Origin: Frankiaceae bacterium
GTDB lineage: Bacteria > Actinomycetota > Actinomycetes > Mycobacteriales > SCTD01
DNA: 64,000 bases
Direction: 5' to 3'
Assembly: GCA_016650445.1 (NCBI GenBank)
Contig: JAENVS010000026.1
Coordinates: 18,899 to 82,898 of the forward strand
A program made the position numbers and the translations under genes. Each line of letters starts with the position of its first letter. The first letter of the stretch is position 1. Shown one piece after another: positions 11,590-19,384 of the stretch. The notes beneath the pieces are model-generated. The model worked only from the letters and a program-made list of their open reading frames with translations, did no database searches and was not told the origin of the DNA.

Positions 11590-12555
11590 ATGACACTCAT
11601 CGCTGCCGACGAGGTCGCCGAGCAGAAGGGCGGCGGCGGGAAGGACCCGCAGCCGACCAAGGCGATCGAGGGCCGCGCCCCGCTGCAGCTGGCCTGGGCC
11701 CGGCTCCGCAAGGACAAGGTCTCGCTGGCCTGCCTCGGCGTGATCGTGCTGCTCGTGCTGGTGGCCATCTTCGCCAACCAGCTCACCGACTTGATCGGAC
11801 ACCCGCCCAACGAGCAGTACCGGGACGAGGGACTGCAGCCCAATGGGCTTCCCGTCGCCCCGAGCAGCTTCTTCTGGCTCGGGGGCGACGAGGTCGGTCG
11901 GGATGTCCTGTCGCGGATCATCCACGGCGCTCGCGTCTCGCTCTTGGTTGGTGTCGTCGCCACCGCGTTCGCCGTTCTCATCGGCGTGACGATCGGCACC
12001 ATGGCCGGCTATTTCGGTGGCGTCATCGACACCTTCCTGTCGCGCACCATGGACGTCTTCCTGTCCTTCCCCTTCCTCCTGTTCGCGATCTCGCTCGTGG
12101 CTGTGAAGGGAGCGAGCCTGAGGATCAGCATCTTTGTGATCGCCTTCTTCATCTGGGCCAACGTCGGCCGCATCGTGCGCGGGCAGGTGCTCTCGATCCG
12201 CGAGAAGGAGTACGTCGAAGCTGCGCGCTCCCTGGGCGCGAGCGACCTGCGGATCATGGTCGTCGACGTGATCCCCAACCTGGTCGCGCCGGTCATCGTC
12301 TACTCGACGTTGCTGATCCCGACCGCGATCGTCTTCGAGGCGACGCTGTCGTTCCTCGGCCTCGGTGTGCCGATCCCGACCCCCACGTGGGGCAACATGA
12401 TCGCCACTTCGCAGAGCACGTACCTGCAAGCGCCGTGGTACCTGCTCTTCCCGAGTCTCGCGCTGTTCATCACGACGCTCGCCTTCAACCTGCTGGGCGA
12501 CGGGCTGCGCGACGCGCTCGACCCGCGTGCCGCCCGCGTCCTCGCCCGCAAGTAA
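11590..12555 (+). CDS. Peptide ABC transporter permease (DppC/OppC type)
   Basis: An inner-membrane permease subunit. A cytoplasmic N-terminal stretch rich in Gly/Lys is followed by a first membrane segment near residues 47-66. A second block of about five segments carries the BPD_transp_1 domain. The EAA-type loop EYVEAARSLGASDLRIMVVDVIPN contacts the ATPase. It is 321 residues long. ATG 11590 follows GAGAGAGGACG. The N-terminal OppC_N-like extension identifies it as the C-type permease. Confidence 0.9.
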   Translation: MTLIAADEVAEQKGGGGKDPQPTKAIEGRAPLQLAWARLRKDKVSLACLGVIVLLVLVAIFANQLTDLIGHPPNEQYRDEGLQPNGLPVAPSSFFWLGGDEVGRDVLSRIIHGARVSLLVGVVATAFAVLIGVTIGTMAGYFGGVIDTFLSRTMDVFLSFPFLLFAISLVAVKGASLRISIFVIAFFIWANVGRIVRGQVLSIREKEYVEAARSLGASDLRIMVVDVIPNLVAPVIVYSTLLIPTAIVFEATLSFLGLGVPIPTPTWGNMIATSQSTYLQAPWYLLFPSLALFITTLAFNLLGDGLRDALDPRAARVLARK

Positions 12556-12569
12556 CGGAAGGTCCAGTC

Positions 12570-13535
12570 ATGGGTCGTTTCATCGTGCGCCGGGCGCTGT
12601 TCGGGCTCGTGGTGCTTACCATCATCAGCTTCGCCGTCTTCTGGCTCTTCTTCGTGTTCGCGCCCGGCGACAAGGCCGGCAACTTCTGCGGCAAGAACTG
12701 CACACCGGAGCGGCTGGCGCAGATCCGCGCGCTCTACCACCTCGATGAGCCGTGGTACTCCCAGTACTGGCTGTACGTGAAGCGCCTGGTCCTGCACGGC
12801 GACCTCGGCTACAGCTTCACCAACCAGACACCCGTGCGCAGCATCATCTTCGACCGGGCGCCCGCCACGGCGTCCTTGGCGCTCGGTGCCGCCGTGATCT
12901 GGCTGTCGCTCGGCATCCCGATCGGCATCCTGGCCGCCACCAAGCCGCGCAGCCTGCGCGACCGCGCCGCCACGATCTTCGCGCTCGGCGGTCTGTCGAT
13001 CCCGACCTTCGTCCTCGGCCTGGTCATGCTCTACCTGTTCTTCTACCAGCTGACCATCCACGGGGTGGCGTTCTTCCCGGGCAACGGCTACGCCCCGCTG
13101 ACGGAGAACCCGTGGGAGTGGGTGAAGCACCTGATACTCCCGTGGTTCACCCTCGCGATCGTCAGCGCGGCGTCGTACTCCCGCATCACCCGGGGCTCGC
13201 TGCTCGAGGTGCTCGGGGAGGACTACATCCGGACGGCCCGGGCCAAGGGCCTGTCCGAGCGCCGCGTCATCTACCGGCACGGGCTGCGCAGCGCCCTCAC
13301 GCCCGTGGTGACGCTGCTCGGTATCGACGTCGGCACGCTGCTCGGTGGCGCGATCGTGACCGAGCAGGTCTTCGGGCTGCAAGGGATCGGGCAGACGGCC
13401 GTCCAGGCCGTCATCAACGGCGACCTGCCCATCATCTTCGGTACCGTGTTGTTCGCGGCGGTCTTCATCGTCGTCGCGAACATCCTCGTGGACATCGCCT
13501 ACGCGATGCTCGACGCTCGTGTCCGACTCGCCTGA
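12570..13535 (+). CDS. Peptide ABC transporter permease (DppB/OppB type)
   Basis: The second permease subunit, with the B-type N-terminus GRFIVRRALFGLVVL forming the first membrane segment. A periplasmic loop contains NFCGKNCTPERLAQ. Five further segments include the EAA loop EDYIRTARAKGLSERRVIYRHGLR. It is 321 residues. The operon order here is binding protein, D, F, C, B; ATPases before permeases reverses the usual A-B-C-D-F order. The gene is followed by secG after 15 bases. Confidence 0.9.
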   Translation: MGRFIVRRALFGLVVLTIISFAVFWLFFVFAPGDKAGNFCGKNCTPERLAQIRALYHLDEPWYSQYWLYVKRLVLHGDLGYSFTNQTPVRSIIFDRAPATASLALGAAVIWLSLGIPIGILAATKPRSLRDRAATIFALGGLSIPTFVLGLVMLYLFFYQLTIHGVAFFPGNGYAPLTENPWEWVKHLILPWFTLAIVSAASYSRITRGSLLEVLGEDYIRTARAKGLSERRVIYRHGLRSALTPVVTLLGIDVGTLLGGAIVTEQVFGLQGIGQTAVQAVINGDLPIIFGTVLFAAVFIVVANILVDIAYAMLDARVRLA

Positions 13536-13550
13536 CCTGGAGCTCCTGCT

Positions 13551-13793
13551 GTGGTGCTGTTCCTCTCCATCCTGCTGAGCCTGGCCAGCGTCCTGATGAT
13601 CGTCCTGGTGCTGCTGCACCGGGGCAAGGGCGGCGGCTTGTCCAACCTGTTCGGCGGCGGCGTGTCCTCGTCGCTCGGCGGCAGCGCCGTGGTGGAGAAG
13701 AACCTCGACCGCCTGACGATCATCTGCGGCGCGATCTGGGCCGTCTGCATCGTCGCCCTGGGCCTGCTCCTGAAGGAGACGCCTTCCTCGTGA
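13551..13793 (+). CDS. secG: Preprotein translocase subunit SecG
   Basis: A small SecYEG partner with two predicted membrane helices (about residues 1-21 and 55-74). Between them lies the conserved cytoplasmic loop LLHRGKGGGLSNLFGGG. It is 80 residues, typical for actinobacteria. In most actinobacteria secG directly follows tpiA; here the peptide transporter operon lies between them. The start is GTG 13551 with GGAG about eight bases upstream. Confidence 0.93.
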   Translation: MVLFLSILLSLASVLMIVLVLLHRGKGGGLSNLFGGGVSSSLGGSAVVEKNLDRLTIICGAIWAVCIVALGLLLKETPSS

Positions 13794-13817
13794 GGGCCGG
13801 CGGCTCGGCGGCCGCCG

Positions 13818-13823
13818 TAGACT
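13818..13823 (+). promoter_or_regulatory. Candidate -10 box for rbpA
   Basis: TAGACT matches the actinobacterial -10 consensus and lies 41 bases upstream of the rbpA start. The ribosome binding site GAAGGGG at about 13849-13855 precedes the GTG. Confidence 0.4.
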
Positions 13824-13864
13824 GACCCAGATCCACCCGAGCGAGCACCGAAGGGGCGTCACCT

Positions 13865-14197
13865 GTGGCAGGCGGCAATGCGATCCGGGGGAGCCGGGTC
13901 GGTGCTGGACCGATGGGCGAGGCCGAGCGCGGGGAGGCCGCACCGCGGCACCGCATCGCGTTCTGGTGCTCCAACGGTCACGAGACCCATCCGTCCTTCT
14001 CGGACGAGGCGGCAATCCCCGAAACATGGGACTGCCCGCGCTGCGGGTTCCCGGCGGGGCGCGACAAGGACAACCCGCCGGCTCCGCCGAAGACCGAGCC
14101 CTACAAGACCCACCTGGCCTACGTGCGCGAGCGGCGCAACCAGGAGGACGGCGAGGCGATCCTCGCCGAGGCTCTCGCCAAGCTCCGCAGCAAGTAG
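13865..14197 (+). CDS. rbpA: RNA polymerase-binding protein RbpA
   Basis: An actinobacterial transcription factor that binds the principal sigma factor and stabilises the open promoter complex. Diagnostic segments are the N-terminus AGGNAIRGSRVGAGPMGEAE, the core domain with CSNGHETHPSF and CPRCGFPAG, and the C-terminal sigma-interacting segment KTEPYKTHLAYVRERR. It is 110 residues, full length. The GTG at 13865 gives the conserved N-terminus exactly. The sequence is diagnostic of Actinobacteria. Confidence 0.97.
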   Translation: MAGGNAIRGSRVGAGPMGEAERGEAAPRHRIAFWCSNGHETHPSFSDEAAIPETWDCPRCGFPAGRDKDNPPAPPKTEPYKTHLAYVRERRNQEDGEAILAEALAKLRSK

Positions 14198-14350
14198 GGA
14201 GTCCGTCCGCGCCGCATCCGGCCCGGCGACTGCAAGCCGTCATAGGTCACGCAGCTCGGCGGGTGATCTCGGCAAGGAGCACCGCCGCCGAGACGTGAGT
14301 CAAGTGGTCTCGGAGCAACGTAGGCCACGTCGCCCCGTGCGACTCGGCTC

Positions 14351-14356
14351 TACGCT
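14351..14356 (+). promoter_or_regulatory. Leaderless-type promoter -10 box
   Basis: TACGCT ends six bases before the GTG at 14363, so transcription would start at or within a base of the start codon. No Shine-Dalgarno sequence is present, which supports a leaderless mRNA. Confidence 0.45.
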
Positions 14357-14362
14357 CGCACG

Positions 14363-14731
14363 GTGACACGGCGTGGGCGAGCTCTAGTTGCCAGCCTGGC
14401 TCTTTCGGTGGTGGCCGTCGCTGGTTGTGGAGCCAGCTCAGCTCCGCGGACGAGGGAAGACACGTCGGCTGTCCCGCCCAGCGGCGCATCGGCGCAGAGC
14501 GTTCGCTACCAATGCCTGTCCGGGCGGCAGGACACGATCGTCGTGACCCTGCCGGATCCGCGCCGCCTCGCGGACGTGCTCAACCCCATCAACGTCTGCG
14601 AGTACGACGGCGGCCTTGCCGAGGTGAGGCTGGGCGTCACGTGCTCCGAGAACGCCCCGCAAAAGGAGCTACGGATCCCGGCGGTGCAGGGGCAGTTGCC
14701 ACCGTCAACAGCCCGGACCATCTGCGGCTGA
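14363..14731 (+). CDS. Putative small lipoprotein
   Basis: A 122-residue protein of unknown function with a clear lipoprotein signal. It begins with basic MTRRGR, then a hydrophobic stretch to residue 21, then lipobox VAGC with the Cys at residue 22. The mature part is Ser/Pro/Ala-rich at first. It then holds a compact domain with four cysteines (CLSGR, VCEY, VTCSE, TICG), likely forming two disulphides outside the cell. It does not match a family recognised from sequence alone. Confidence 0.7.
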   Translation: MTRRGRALVASLALSVVAVAGCGASSAPRTREDTSAVPPSGASAQSVRYQCLSGRQDTIVVTLPDPRRLADVLNPINVCEYDGGLAEVRLGVTCSENAPQKELRIPAVQGQLPPSTARTICG

Positions 14732-14787
14732 TCGTCCGGGGCTCTCGTGCGCGGCGCGGAGGGTTGGCGGAGACGAGGAGTCATGGG

Positions 14788-15126
14788 ATGACGCGGTACC
14801 TGATCTCGTTCGATGACGGCGCGATGACGTTCCCGGACGAGGATCTGCCCGACGTGGCCAAGGCTGCGCACGACGTGGTCCAGCAGGCGCAGGACGCCGG
14901 TGTGTGGGTCTTCGGCGGTGGAGTGGAAAGCCAGCGGGCGAGCGTCGTGGCCACTGACCGGAGGGTCACCGACGGCCCGTACCCAGAGACGAAGGCAGTC
15001 CTCGGTGGGTTCGCCATCGTCGACGTGTCCTCACGCGAGGAGGCGCTCGATTGGGCTGCGAAGATCGCCTTCGCGTGCCGCTGCGCGCAAGAGGTAAGGG
15101 AGCTCCTGCCCGACCCGACCGTCTGA
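14788..15126 (+). CDS. YCII-related family protein
   Basis: A 112-residue protein with the YCII-type ferredoxin-like fold pattern. MTRYLISFDDG opens the domain, and VTDGPYPETKAVLGGFAIVDV carries the conserved DGPYPETKE-like motif. Members resemble muconolactone isomerase and often accompany ECF sigma factors; none is seen here. ATG 14788 follows GACGAGGAG. The reaction is unknown. Confidence 0.8.
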   Translation: MTRYLISFDDGAMTFPDEDLPDVAKAAHDVVQQAQDAGVWVFGGGVESQRASVVATDRRVTDGPYPETKAVLGGFAIVDVSSREEALDWAAKIAFACRCAQEVRELLPDPTV

Positions 15127-15165
15127 TCGACGCGCACCTGCCGTGCCCTACAACACGCCGGCCCG

Positions 15166-15171
15166 TAGCCT
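15166..15171 (+). promoter_or_regulatory. Leaderless-type promoter -10 box
   Basis: TAGCCT ends six bases before the GTG at 15178, placing the expected transcription start at the start codon. No ribosome binding site is seen. Confidence 0.45.
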
Positions 15172-15177
15172 CGAACC

Positions 15178-15780
15178 GTGGATGTCCCGGACTGCGTCAC
15201 CCACTATTACTTGGCTGACCGGCGACCTTTCCTGAACCTGTCCGACGTCGATGGCGATGCGGTCTTCGACGTGATGCACGACCTGAACGCGCTCCGACGC
15301 GAGGGGCTCCACAAGAGGACCTTCGGCCGCACGTACATCCAGTGGCGGCGACTGACGGAGGCGCGCCTCCGGGCAGGGTTCATTGCCGCCGGAGGGCAGC
15401 CGGAGCGGACTGCGCCGCACTACTTCTGCCTCGGAGAGTCGTCCTGGTTCGCAGGCCTCGCCGACAACATGCTGTCGCTGTCGTTACCGGTGGGGGCTCT
15501 GCCGCTCGAGCAGTCAAGCTTCACGCTTGTCGACAGTTTCAGCGCAATGGGACTTGGACCGCAGTTTGGTTTCCCAGCTGCTACCGAGCCGCACCACAAG
15601 GTCGTGTATCCGCTCTCGCAGCTGAGGGATGTGGTGCGTCGACACGGATTACCGGCAGCGACCAGCAACGACTACGGCGGGTTCGAACGTCGACTCGTAG
15701 ACACGTACGTCGAGGTGCAGGTCTGGACGGACGAGCCGGTGCGCCAGTTCCTGAGCGACGACGTATCCATCTCGCCGTAG
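15178..15780 (+). CDS. Hypothetical protein
   Basis: A 200-residue soluble protein that I do not recognise. The N-terminus has an aromatic, acidic segment (HYYLADRRPFLNLSDVDGDAVF), followed by an Arg-rich helix (FGRTYIQWRRLTEARLRAGF) and a mixed hydrophobic central region. There are no signal peptide, membrane segments or known motifs. The GTG start is supported by a leaderless-type -10 box. It ends 170 bases before the convergent pgl; that gap shows nothing notable. Confidence 0.65.
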   Translation: MDVPDCVTHYYLADRRPFLNLSDVDGDAVFDVMHDLNALRREGLHKRTFGRTYIQWRRLTEARLRAGFIAAGGQPERTAPHYFCLGESSWFAGLADNMLSLSLPVGALPLEQSSFTLVDSFSAMGLGPQFGFPAATEPHHKVVYPLSQLRDVVRRHGLPAATSNDYGGFERRLVDTYVEVQVWTDEPVRQFLSDDVSISP

Positions 15781-15950
15781 CGCGTGCAGGTGCCGTTGCG
15801 CCGACAGCGTCGCAAGCGGTCCATGCCCATCGTGCGCAGAGGATCGAGAACCACCGAAGACAGTGGTCGCAAGGTGCATCAAGAGCCGTCACGAGCGCAC
15901 GCTCAGCGGTGCGGATCTCGGCGTGCGTGCGCACGAGGATGATGCCCTCG

Positions 15951-16715
15951 TCAAAGCCGGCGCAGGCCTTTGGGCAGCCGGCTCGAGGCGGCTTCGTCGA
16001 GGAGCCAGAGCGTCTGCGACCGGCCCTCGACACCGGCGGCCGGCACCTGGATCCGGCCGGCGCCGCCGAGGGCCATCGCGACCATCGGCGCCTTGTCCGC
16101 ACCGGCGACGACCATCCAGACCTCGCGGGCGGCGTTGAGCGCGGCGAAGCCCATCGAGATCCGAGTCGGCGGCGGCTTCGGGCAGCCGTGCACCGCGAAC
16201 GCGGTTCGCTCGTCGTACGCCGCGGGCGACTCCGGGAAGATCGAGGCCGTGTGGCCCTCGGGCCCCATCCCGAGCAGCAGTACGTCGAAGGTGGGCACGT
16301 CGGCGTCGTCGGGTGCGGCCGCGGTGAGGTCGTCGGCATAGCGGGCCGCGGCCGCATCCGCGTCGTCGCCGTCCGGCCCCCCGAGGGAGGGCATCGGGTG
16401 CACGCGCGACGGGTCCAGGTCGAGACTGTCGAGCAGCGCCGCGCGGGCCTGCTTCTCGTTGCGGTCGTCATCCTCCGCGGCGACGAAGCGCTCGTCACCC
16501 CACCAGATGTCGACCTTGCGCCAGTCGACGGCCGCGCGGGCCGCTGAGGCGCGTACGGCGGCGAGGGAGGCGATCCCCACCCCGCCGCCGGTGAGCACGA
16601 CCGACGCGCGGCCACGGACGGCCTGGGCGTCGACCAGCCGGGTCAGCAGCCGGGCCGCGACCGAGGCGGCGAGCACGTCGGCGTCCTTGGAGACCACGAC
16701 GGTCCGGTTCGGCAT
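15951..16715 (-). CDS. pgl: 6-phosphogluconolactonase
   Basis: Hydrolyses 6-phosphogluconolactone in the oxidative pentose phosphate pathway. Visible motifs are the N-terminal VLTGGGVGIASL (phosphate-binding loop) and the WWGDERFV signature with its acidic residues. DDDRNEKQAR and LLGMGPEGHTASIFPESPA (residues 150-170) carry the catalytic His. It is 254 residues long and is the last gene of the tkt-tal-pgi-zwf-opcA-pgl operon. Confidence 0.95.
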   Translation of the reverse strand: MPNRTVVVSKDADVLAASVAARLLTRLVDAQAVRGRASVVLTGGGVGIASLAAVRASAARAAVDWRKVDIWWGDERFVAAEDDDRNEKQARAALLDSLDLDPSRVHPMPSLGGPDGDDADAAAARYADDLTAAAPDDADVPTFDVLLLGMGPEGHTASIFPESPAAYDERTAFAVHGCPKPPPTRISMGFAALNAAREVWMVVAGADKAPMVAMALGGAGRIQVPAAGVEGRSQTLWLLDEAASSRLPKGLRRL

Positions 16716-16742
16716 CAGGCGAGCTCCATTGCGTCAGAGGGA

Positions 16743-17735
16743 TCAGGTGAGTGAGAGCGCGGGGTCGGGGTCGTCGGACTCGACCGGGTCGTGCCACTCG
16801 TGGATGCGCAGGGGGGACCGCGTGTTCAACCCGCTCGTGCTCGTCGCGATCTCCAACGCCTCGGCGTACATCTCGTCGGCGTCGAGCCGCCGCAACTCCT
16901 CGGCGAGCAGGTCGCCGAGCTCGCGGCGGGGGAGCGGCAGGGTCCGGTCGGGATGGTCGGTACGGCGCAGGACGGCGGTCGTGCCCTTGCCGCGCGTGAT
17001 GGTGATGGTGGTGCCGTCCAGGGCCAGCTCGACCTCGCTCAGGCCGGTGCCCTCGGCGTCGACCTGCTCGACGTCGATGCCGAGCCGCGACGACAGCCAC
17101 CCCGCCAGCAGTGCCCGGGTGACGTGGCCGGCCGCACCGGTGACCCGCGCGCTGCGCACCGACCCCTCGACGGAGTCGAACGCCGACGCGCAGAGCGCCC
17201 GCCACAGGGTGGTCCGGGTCCAGCCCAGGTCGGTGTCGCCCGGCGCGTAGTCCTCCGCGCGCGTGTGCAGCGCGGTCAGCTCGACGGGTGCGAGGGCGCA
17301 GTCGGTGATCCTGCGGTCGGCGAAGACGCCGAGCGGGTCGTGCGCGATCTTGTACGGCGGTTCGGTGTACCACCAGGTGACGACCGGCGCGTCGGGCGCG
17401 AGCAGCGGCAGCACGACCGACTCGGCGTGCAGTGCGAGGCGGCCGTACATCCGCATCACGATGGCTTCACCCGGGCCCAGGCGGCCGCCGATGATGACCT
17501 CCGCGTCGAGGCGCGGCTCCGGCGCATCCGGGCGGCGGCGTACGACGACGAGGAGCCGGCACGGGTGCTGTGCCGCGGCCCGGGTGGCAGCTGCCTCGGC
17601 CTCGGCGACGTGCTTCTCGTCGACCACGACGACGAGAGTCAGGGCGAGCCCGGACGAGACGGACCCCGCCTGCCGCCGCTCGGCGGCGAGCGCCTTGACG
17701 ACCGCCGTACCGGTGGTGTCCCACAGTGTCGTCAT
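16743..17735 (-). CDS. opcA: Glucose-6-phosphate dehydrogenase assembly protein OpcA
   Basis: OpcA supports activity of glucose-6-phosphate dehydrogenase in cyanobacteria and actinobacteria. The frame is open to 17867, but the family N-terminus corresponds to MTTLWDTTGTAVVKALAAER, so ATG 17735 is chosen (330 residues). The conserved core includes RMYGRLALHAESVVLPLLAPDAPVVTWWY and LGVFADRRITDC. The upstream 100 bases between zwf and opcA contain two tandem repeats, so the longer N-terminus would be repeat-encoded. Confidence 0.93.
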   Translation of the reverse strand: MTTLWDTTGTAVVKALAAERRQAGSVSSGLALTLVVVVDEKHVAEAEAAATRAAAQHPCRLLVVVRRRPDAPEPRLDAEVIIGGRLGPGEAIVMRMYGRLALHAESVVLPLLAPDAPVVTWWYTEPPYKIAHDPLGVFADRRITDCALAPVELTALHTRAEDYAPGDTDLGWTRTTLWRALCASAFDSVEGSVRSARVTGAAGHVTRALLAGWLSSRLGIDVEQVDAEGTGLSEVELALDGTTITITRGKGTTAVLRRTDHPDRTLPLPRRELGDLLAEELRRLDADEMYAEALEIATSTSGLNTRSPLRIHEWHDPVESDDPDPALSLT

Positions 17736-17827
17736 GCGGGGTCCCCGCGGAACCGTGAGCGAAGCGAGCGGTTTCGTGGGCAGCCTGCGGGGTCCCCGGG
17801 GCGTCGTGAGCGCCAGCGAGCGACGTT
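17735..17827. repeat. Two tandem copies of a GC-rich intergenic repeat
   Basis: Copy 1 (17735-17773) and copy 2 (17786-17827) share TGCGGGGTCCCC and a later GTGAGCG...AGCGAGCG segment with a 51-base period. Each ends in a small hairpin: AACCG/CGGTT around 13 bases in copy 1, CGTCG/CGACG around 14 in copy 2. They fill the space between the zwf stop and the opcA start. Confidence 0.7.
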
Positions 17828-17838
17828 CTGGGGTGCGT

Positions 17839-19374
17839 TCATGGTCGCCTCCAGCTGCGTCCGTCACGCGCGAGCATCTCGTCTGCCGCGACCGGCCCCC
17901 ACTCGCCCGCGCGGTAGAGCTCGGGGTCCTTGCCCTGCTCGTTCTGCTCGGCCCAGTAGTGCTCGATGGGGTCGATGACTCGCCACGAGTCCTCGACCTC
18001 CGCGTTGTGCGGGAAAAGCGAGGCGTCGCCGAGCAGCACGTCGAGCAGCAGCCGCTCGTAGGCCTCCGGGGAGGACTCGGTGAAGGCCTCGCCGTACAGG
18101 AAGTCCATGGCGACGTCGCGGACCTCCATCTGCGAGCCCGGCACCTTCGAGCCGAACCGCAGCGTCATGCCCTCGTCGGGCTGCACCCGGACGACGAGCT
18201 GGTTGGCGCCGAGCTCCTCGGTGTCGGTCTTGCTGAAGGGCAGGTGCGGCGCCTTCCGGAAGACGACGGCGATCTCGGTGACGCGTCGCGGCAACCGCTT
18301 GCCGGTCCGCAGGTAGAACGGGACGCCGGCCCAGCGGCGGGTCTCCACCTCGAGCCGCACCGCGGCGTACGTCTCGGTGCGCGAGTCGGCCGCGACGTCC
18401 TTCTCGGCGCGGTAGCCCTGCACCCGTTGCCCGGCGAGCCACCCCTGGTCGTACTGGCCCCGCACGGTGTAGGCGGCGAGGTCCTTCGGCGGCTTGATGG
18501 TGCCGAGGACCTTGCGCTTCTCGATGCGCAGCGCTTCGGCGTCGAAGGAGGAGGGCTCCTCCATCGCGGTCAGCGCCATCAGCTGCAGGAGGTGGTTCTG
18601 GAGCACATCGCGCGCCGCGCCGGTCTCCTCGTAGAAGCCGGCCCGGCTCTCGATGCCGACGTCCTCGGCCATCGTGATCTGCACGGAGTCGATGTGATGG
18701 GCGTTCCAGATGGGCTCGAACAGGGTGTTCGCGAAGCGAAGCGCGAGCAGGTTCTGGACCGTCTCCTTGCCGAGGTAGTGGTCGATCCGGAACACGTCGC
18801 GGGCCGTGAAGACGTCGTCGACGAGCTTGTTGAGCTCCTGCGACGACGCGAGGTCGTGACCGAACGGCTTCTCGACGACGACACGCCGCCAGCCGCCGGA
18901 CGTGCGGTTGTCGGCCATGCCCGTGCGCTGCATCTGCTGCAGCACCGTGGGAAACGCGGCCGGCGGGATGGACAGGTAGAACGCCGCGTTGCCCTGCGTC
19001 CCGTGCGACGCGTCGAGGTCGGTCAGCGTCGAGGCGAGGGTGTCGAAGGCCATGTCGTCGTCGAAGGAGCCGGGGAGGAACTTGATGGCCTCCTGGAGCC
19101 GCTGCCAGACGTCGTCGCGGAACTCCGTGCGCGCGCCCTTCTCCGCGGCCTCCTTGGCCATCTCCTCGAAGTCCCCGTCACCCCAGTCGCGGCGGGCGAA
19201 GCCGAGCAGGACGAAACCGGGCGGCAGCAGACCTCGGTTGGCGAGGTCGTAGACCGCGGGGATCAGCTTCTTTCGGGCCAGGTCGCCCGTCACCCCGAAG
19301 ACCACCAGGACGCACGGGTCCGGGACCCTGGGCAGCCGGCGGTCGCGCGGATCGCGCAGTGGGTTCTGGCTCAT
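17839..19374 (-). CDS. zwf: Glucose-6-phosphate 1-dehydrogenase
   Basis: Catalyses the first step of the oxidative pentose phosphate pathway. The nucleotide-binding loop is VVFGVTGDLARKKLIPA (residues 24-40). The substrate-binding and catalytic signature RIDHYLGKETVQN is at about residues 200-212. EKPFGHDLASSQELN precedes it. It is 511 residues, full length, and starts 10 bases after the pgi stop. Its partner opcA follows. Confidence 0.98.
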   Translation of the reverse strand: MSQNPLRDPRDRRLPRVPDPCVLVVFGVTGDLARKKLIPAVYDLANRGLLPPGFVLLGFARRDWGDGDFEEMAKEAAEKGARTEFRDDVWQRLQEAIKFLPGSFDDDMAFDTLASTLTDLDASHGTQGNAAFYLSIPPAAFPTVLQQMQRTGMADNRTSGGWRRVVVEKPFGHDLASSQELNKLVDDVFTARDVFRIDHYLGKETVQNLLALRFANTLFEPIWNAHHIDSVQITMAEDVGIESRAGFYEETGAARDVLQNHLLQLMALTAMEEPSSFDAEALRIEKRKVLGTIKPPKDLAAYTVRGQYDQGWLAGQRVQGYRAEKDVAADSRTETYAAVRLEVETRRWAGVPFYLRTGKRLPRRVTEIAVVFRKAPHLPFSKTDTEELGANQLVVRVQPDEGMTLRFGSKVPGSQMEVRDVAMDFLYGEAFTESSPEAYERLLLDVLLGDASLFPHNAEVEDSWRVIDPIEHYWAEQNEQGKDPELYRAGEWGPVAADEMLARDGRSWRRP

Positions 19375-19384
19375 GGAGGAGTGC

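Noticed and set aside
12300..14243. A 647-codon minus-strand frame across the permease genes, secG and rbpA
   Set aside because: It covers clearly identified plus-strand genes and has shadow-type composition.
14198..14362. tRNA or small RNA gene between rbpA and the lipoprotein gene
   Set aside because: No cloverleaf or TψC-like sequence could be found; the stretch has only weak inverted repeats.
17736..17867. Longer opcA start at 17867
   Set aside because: The added 44 residues would be encoded by the intergenic repeats and do not fit the family N-terminus, which begins at 17735.
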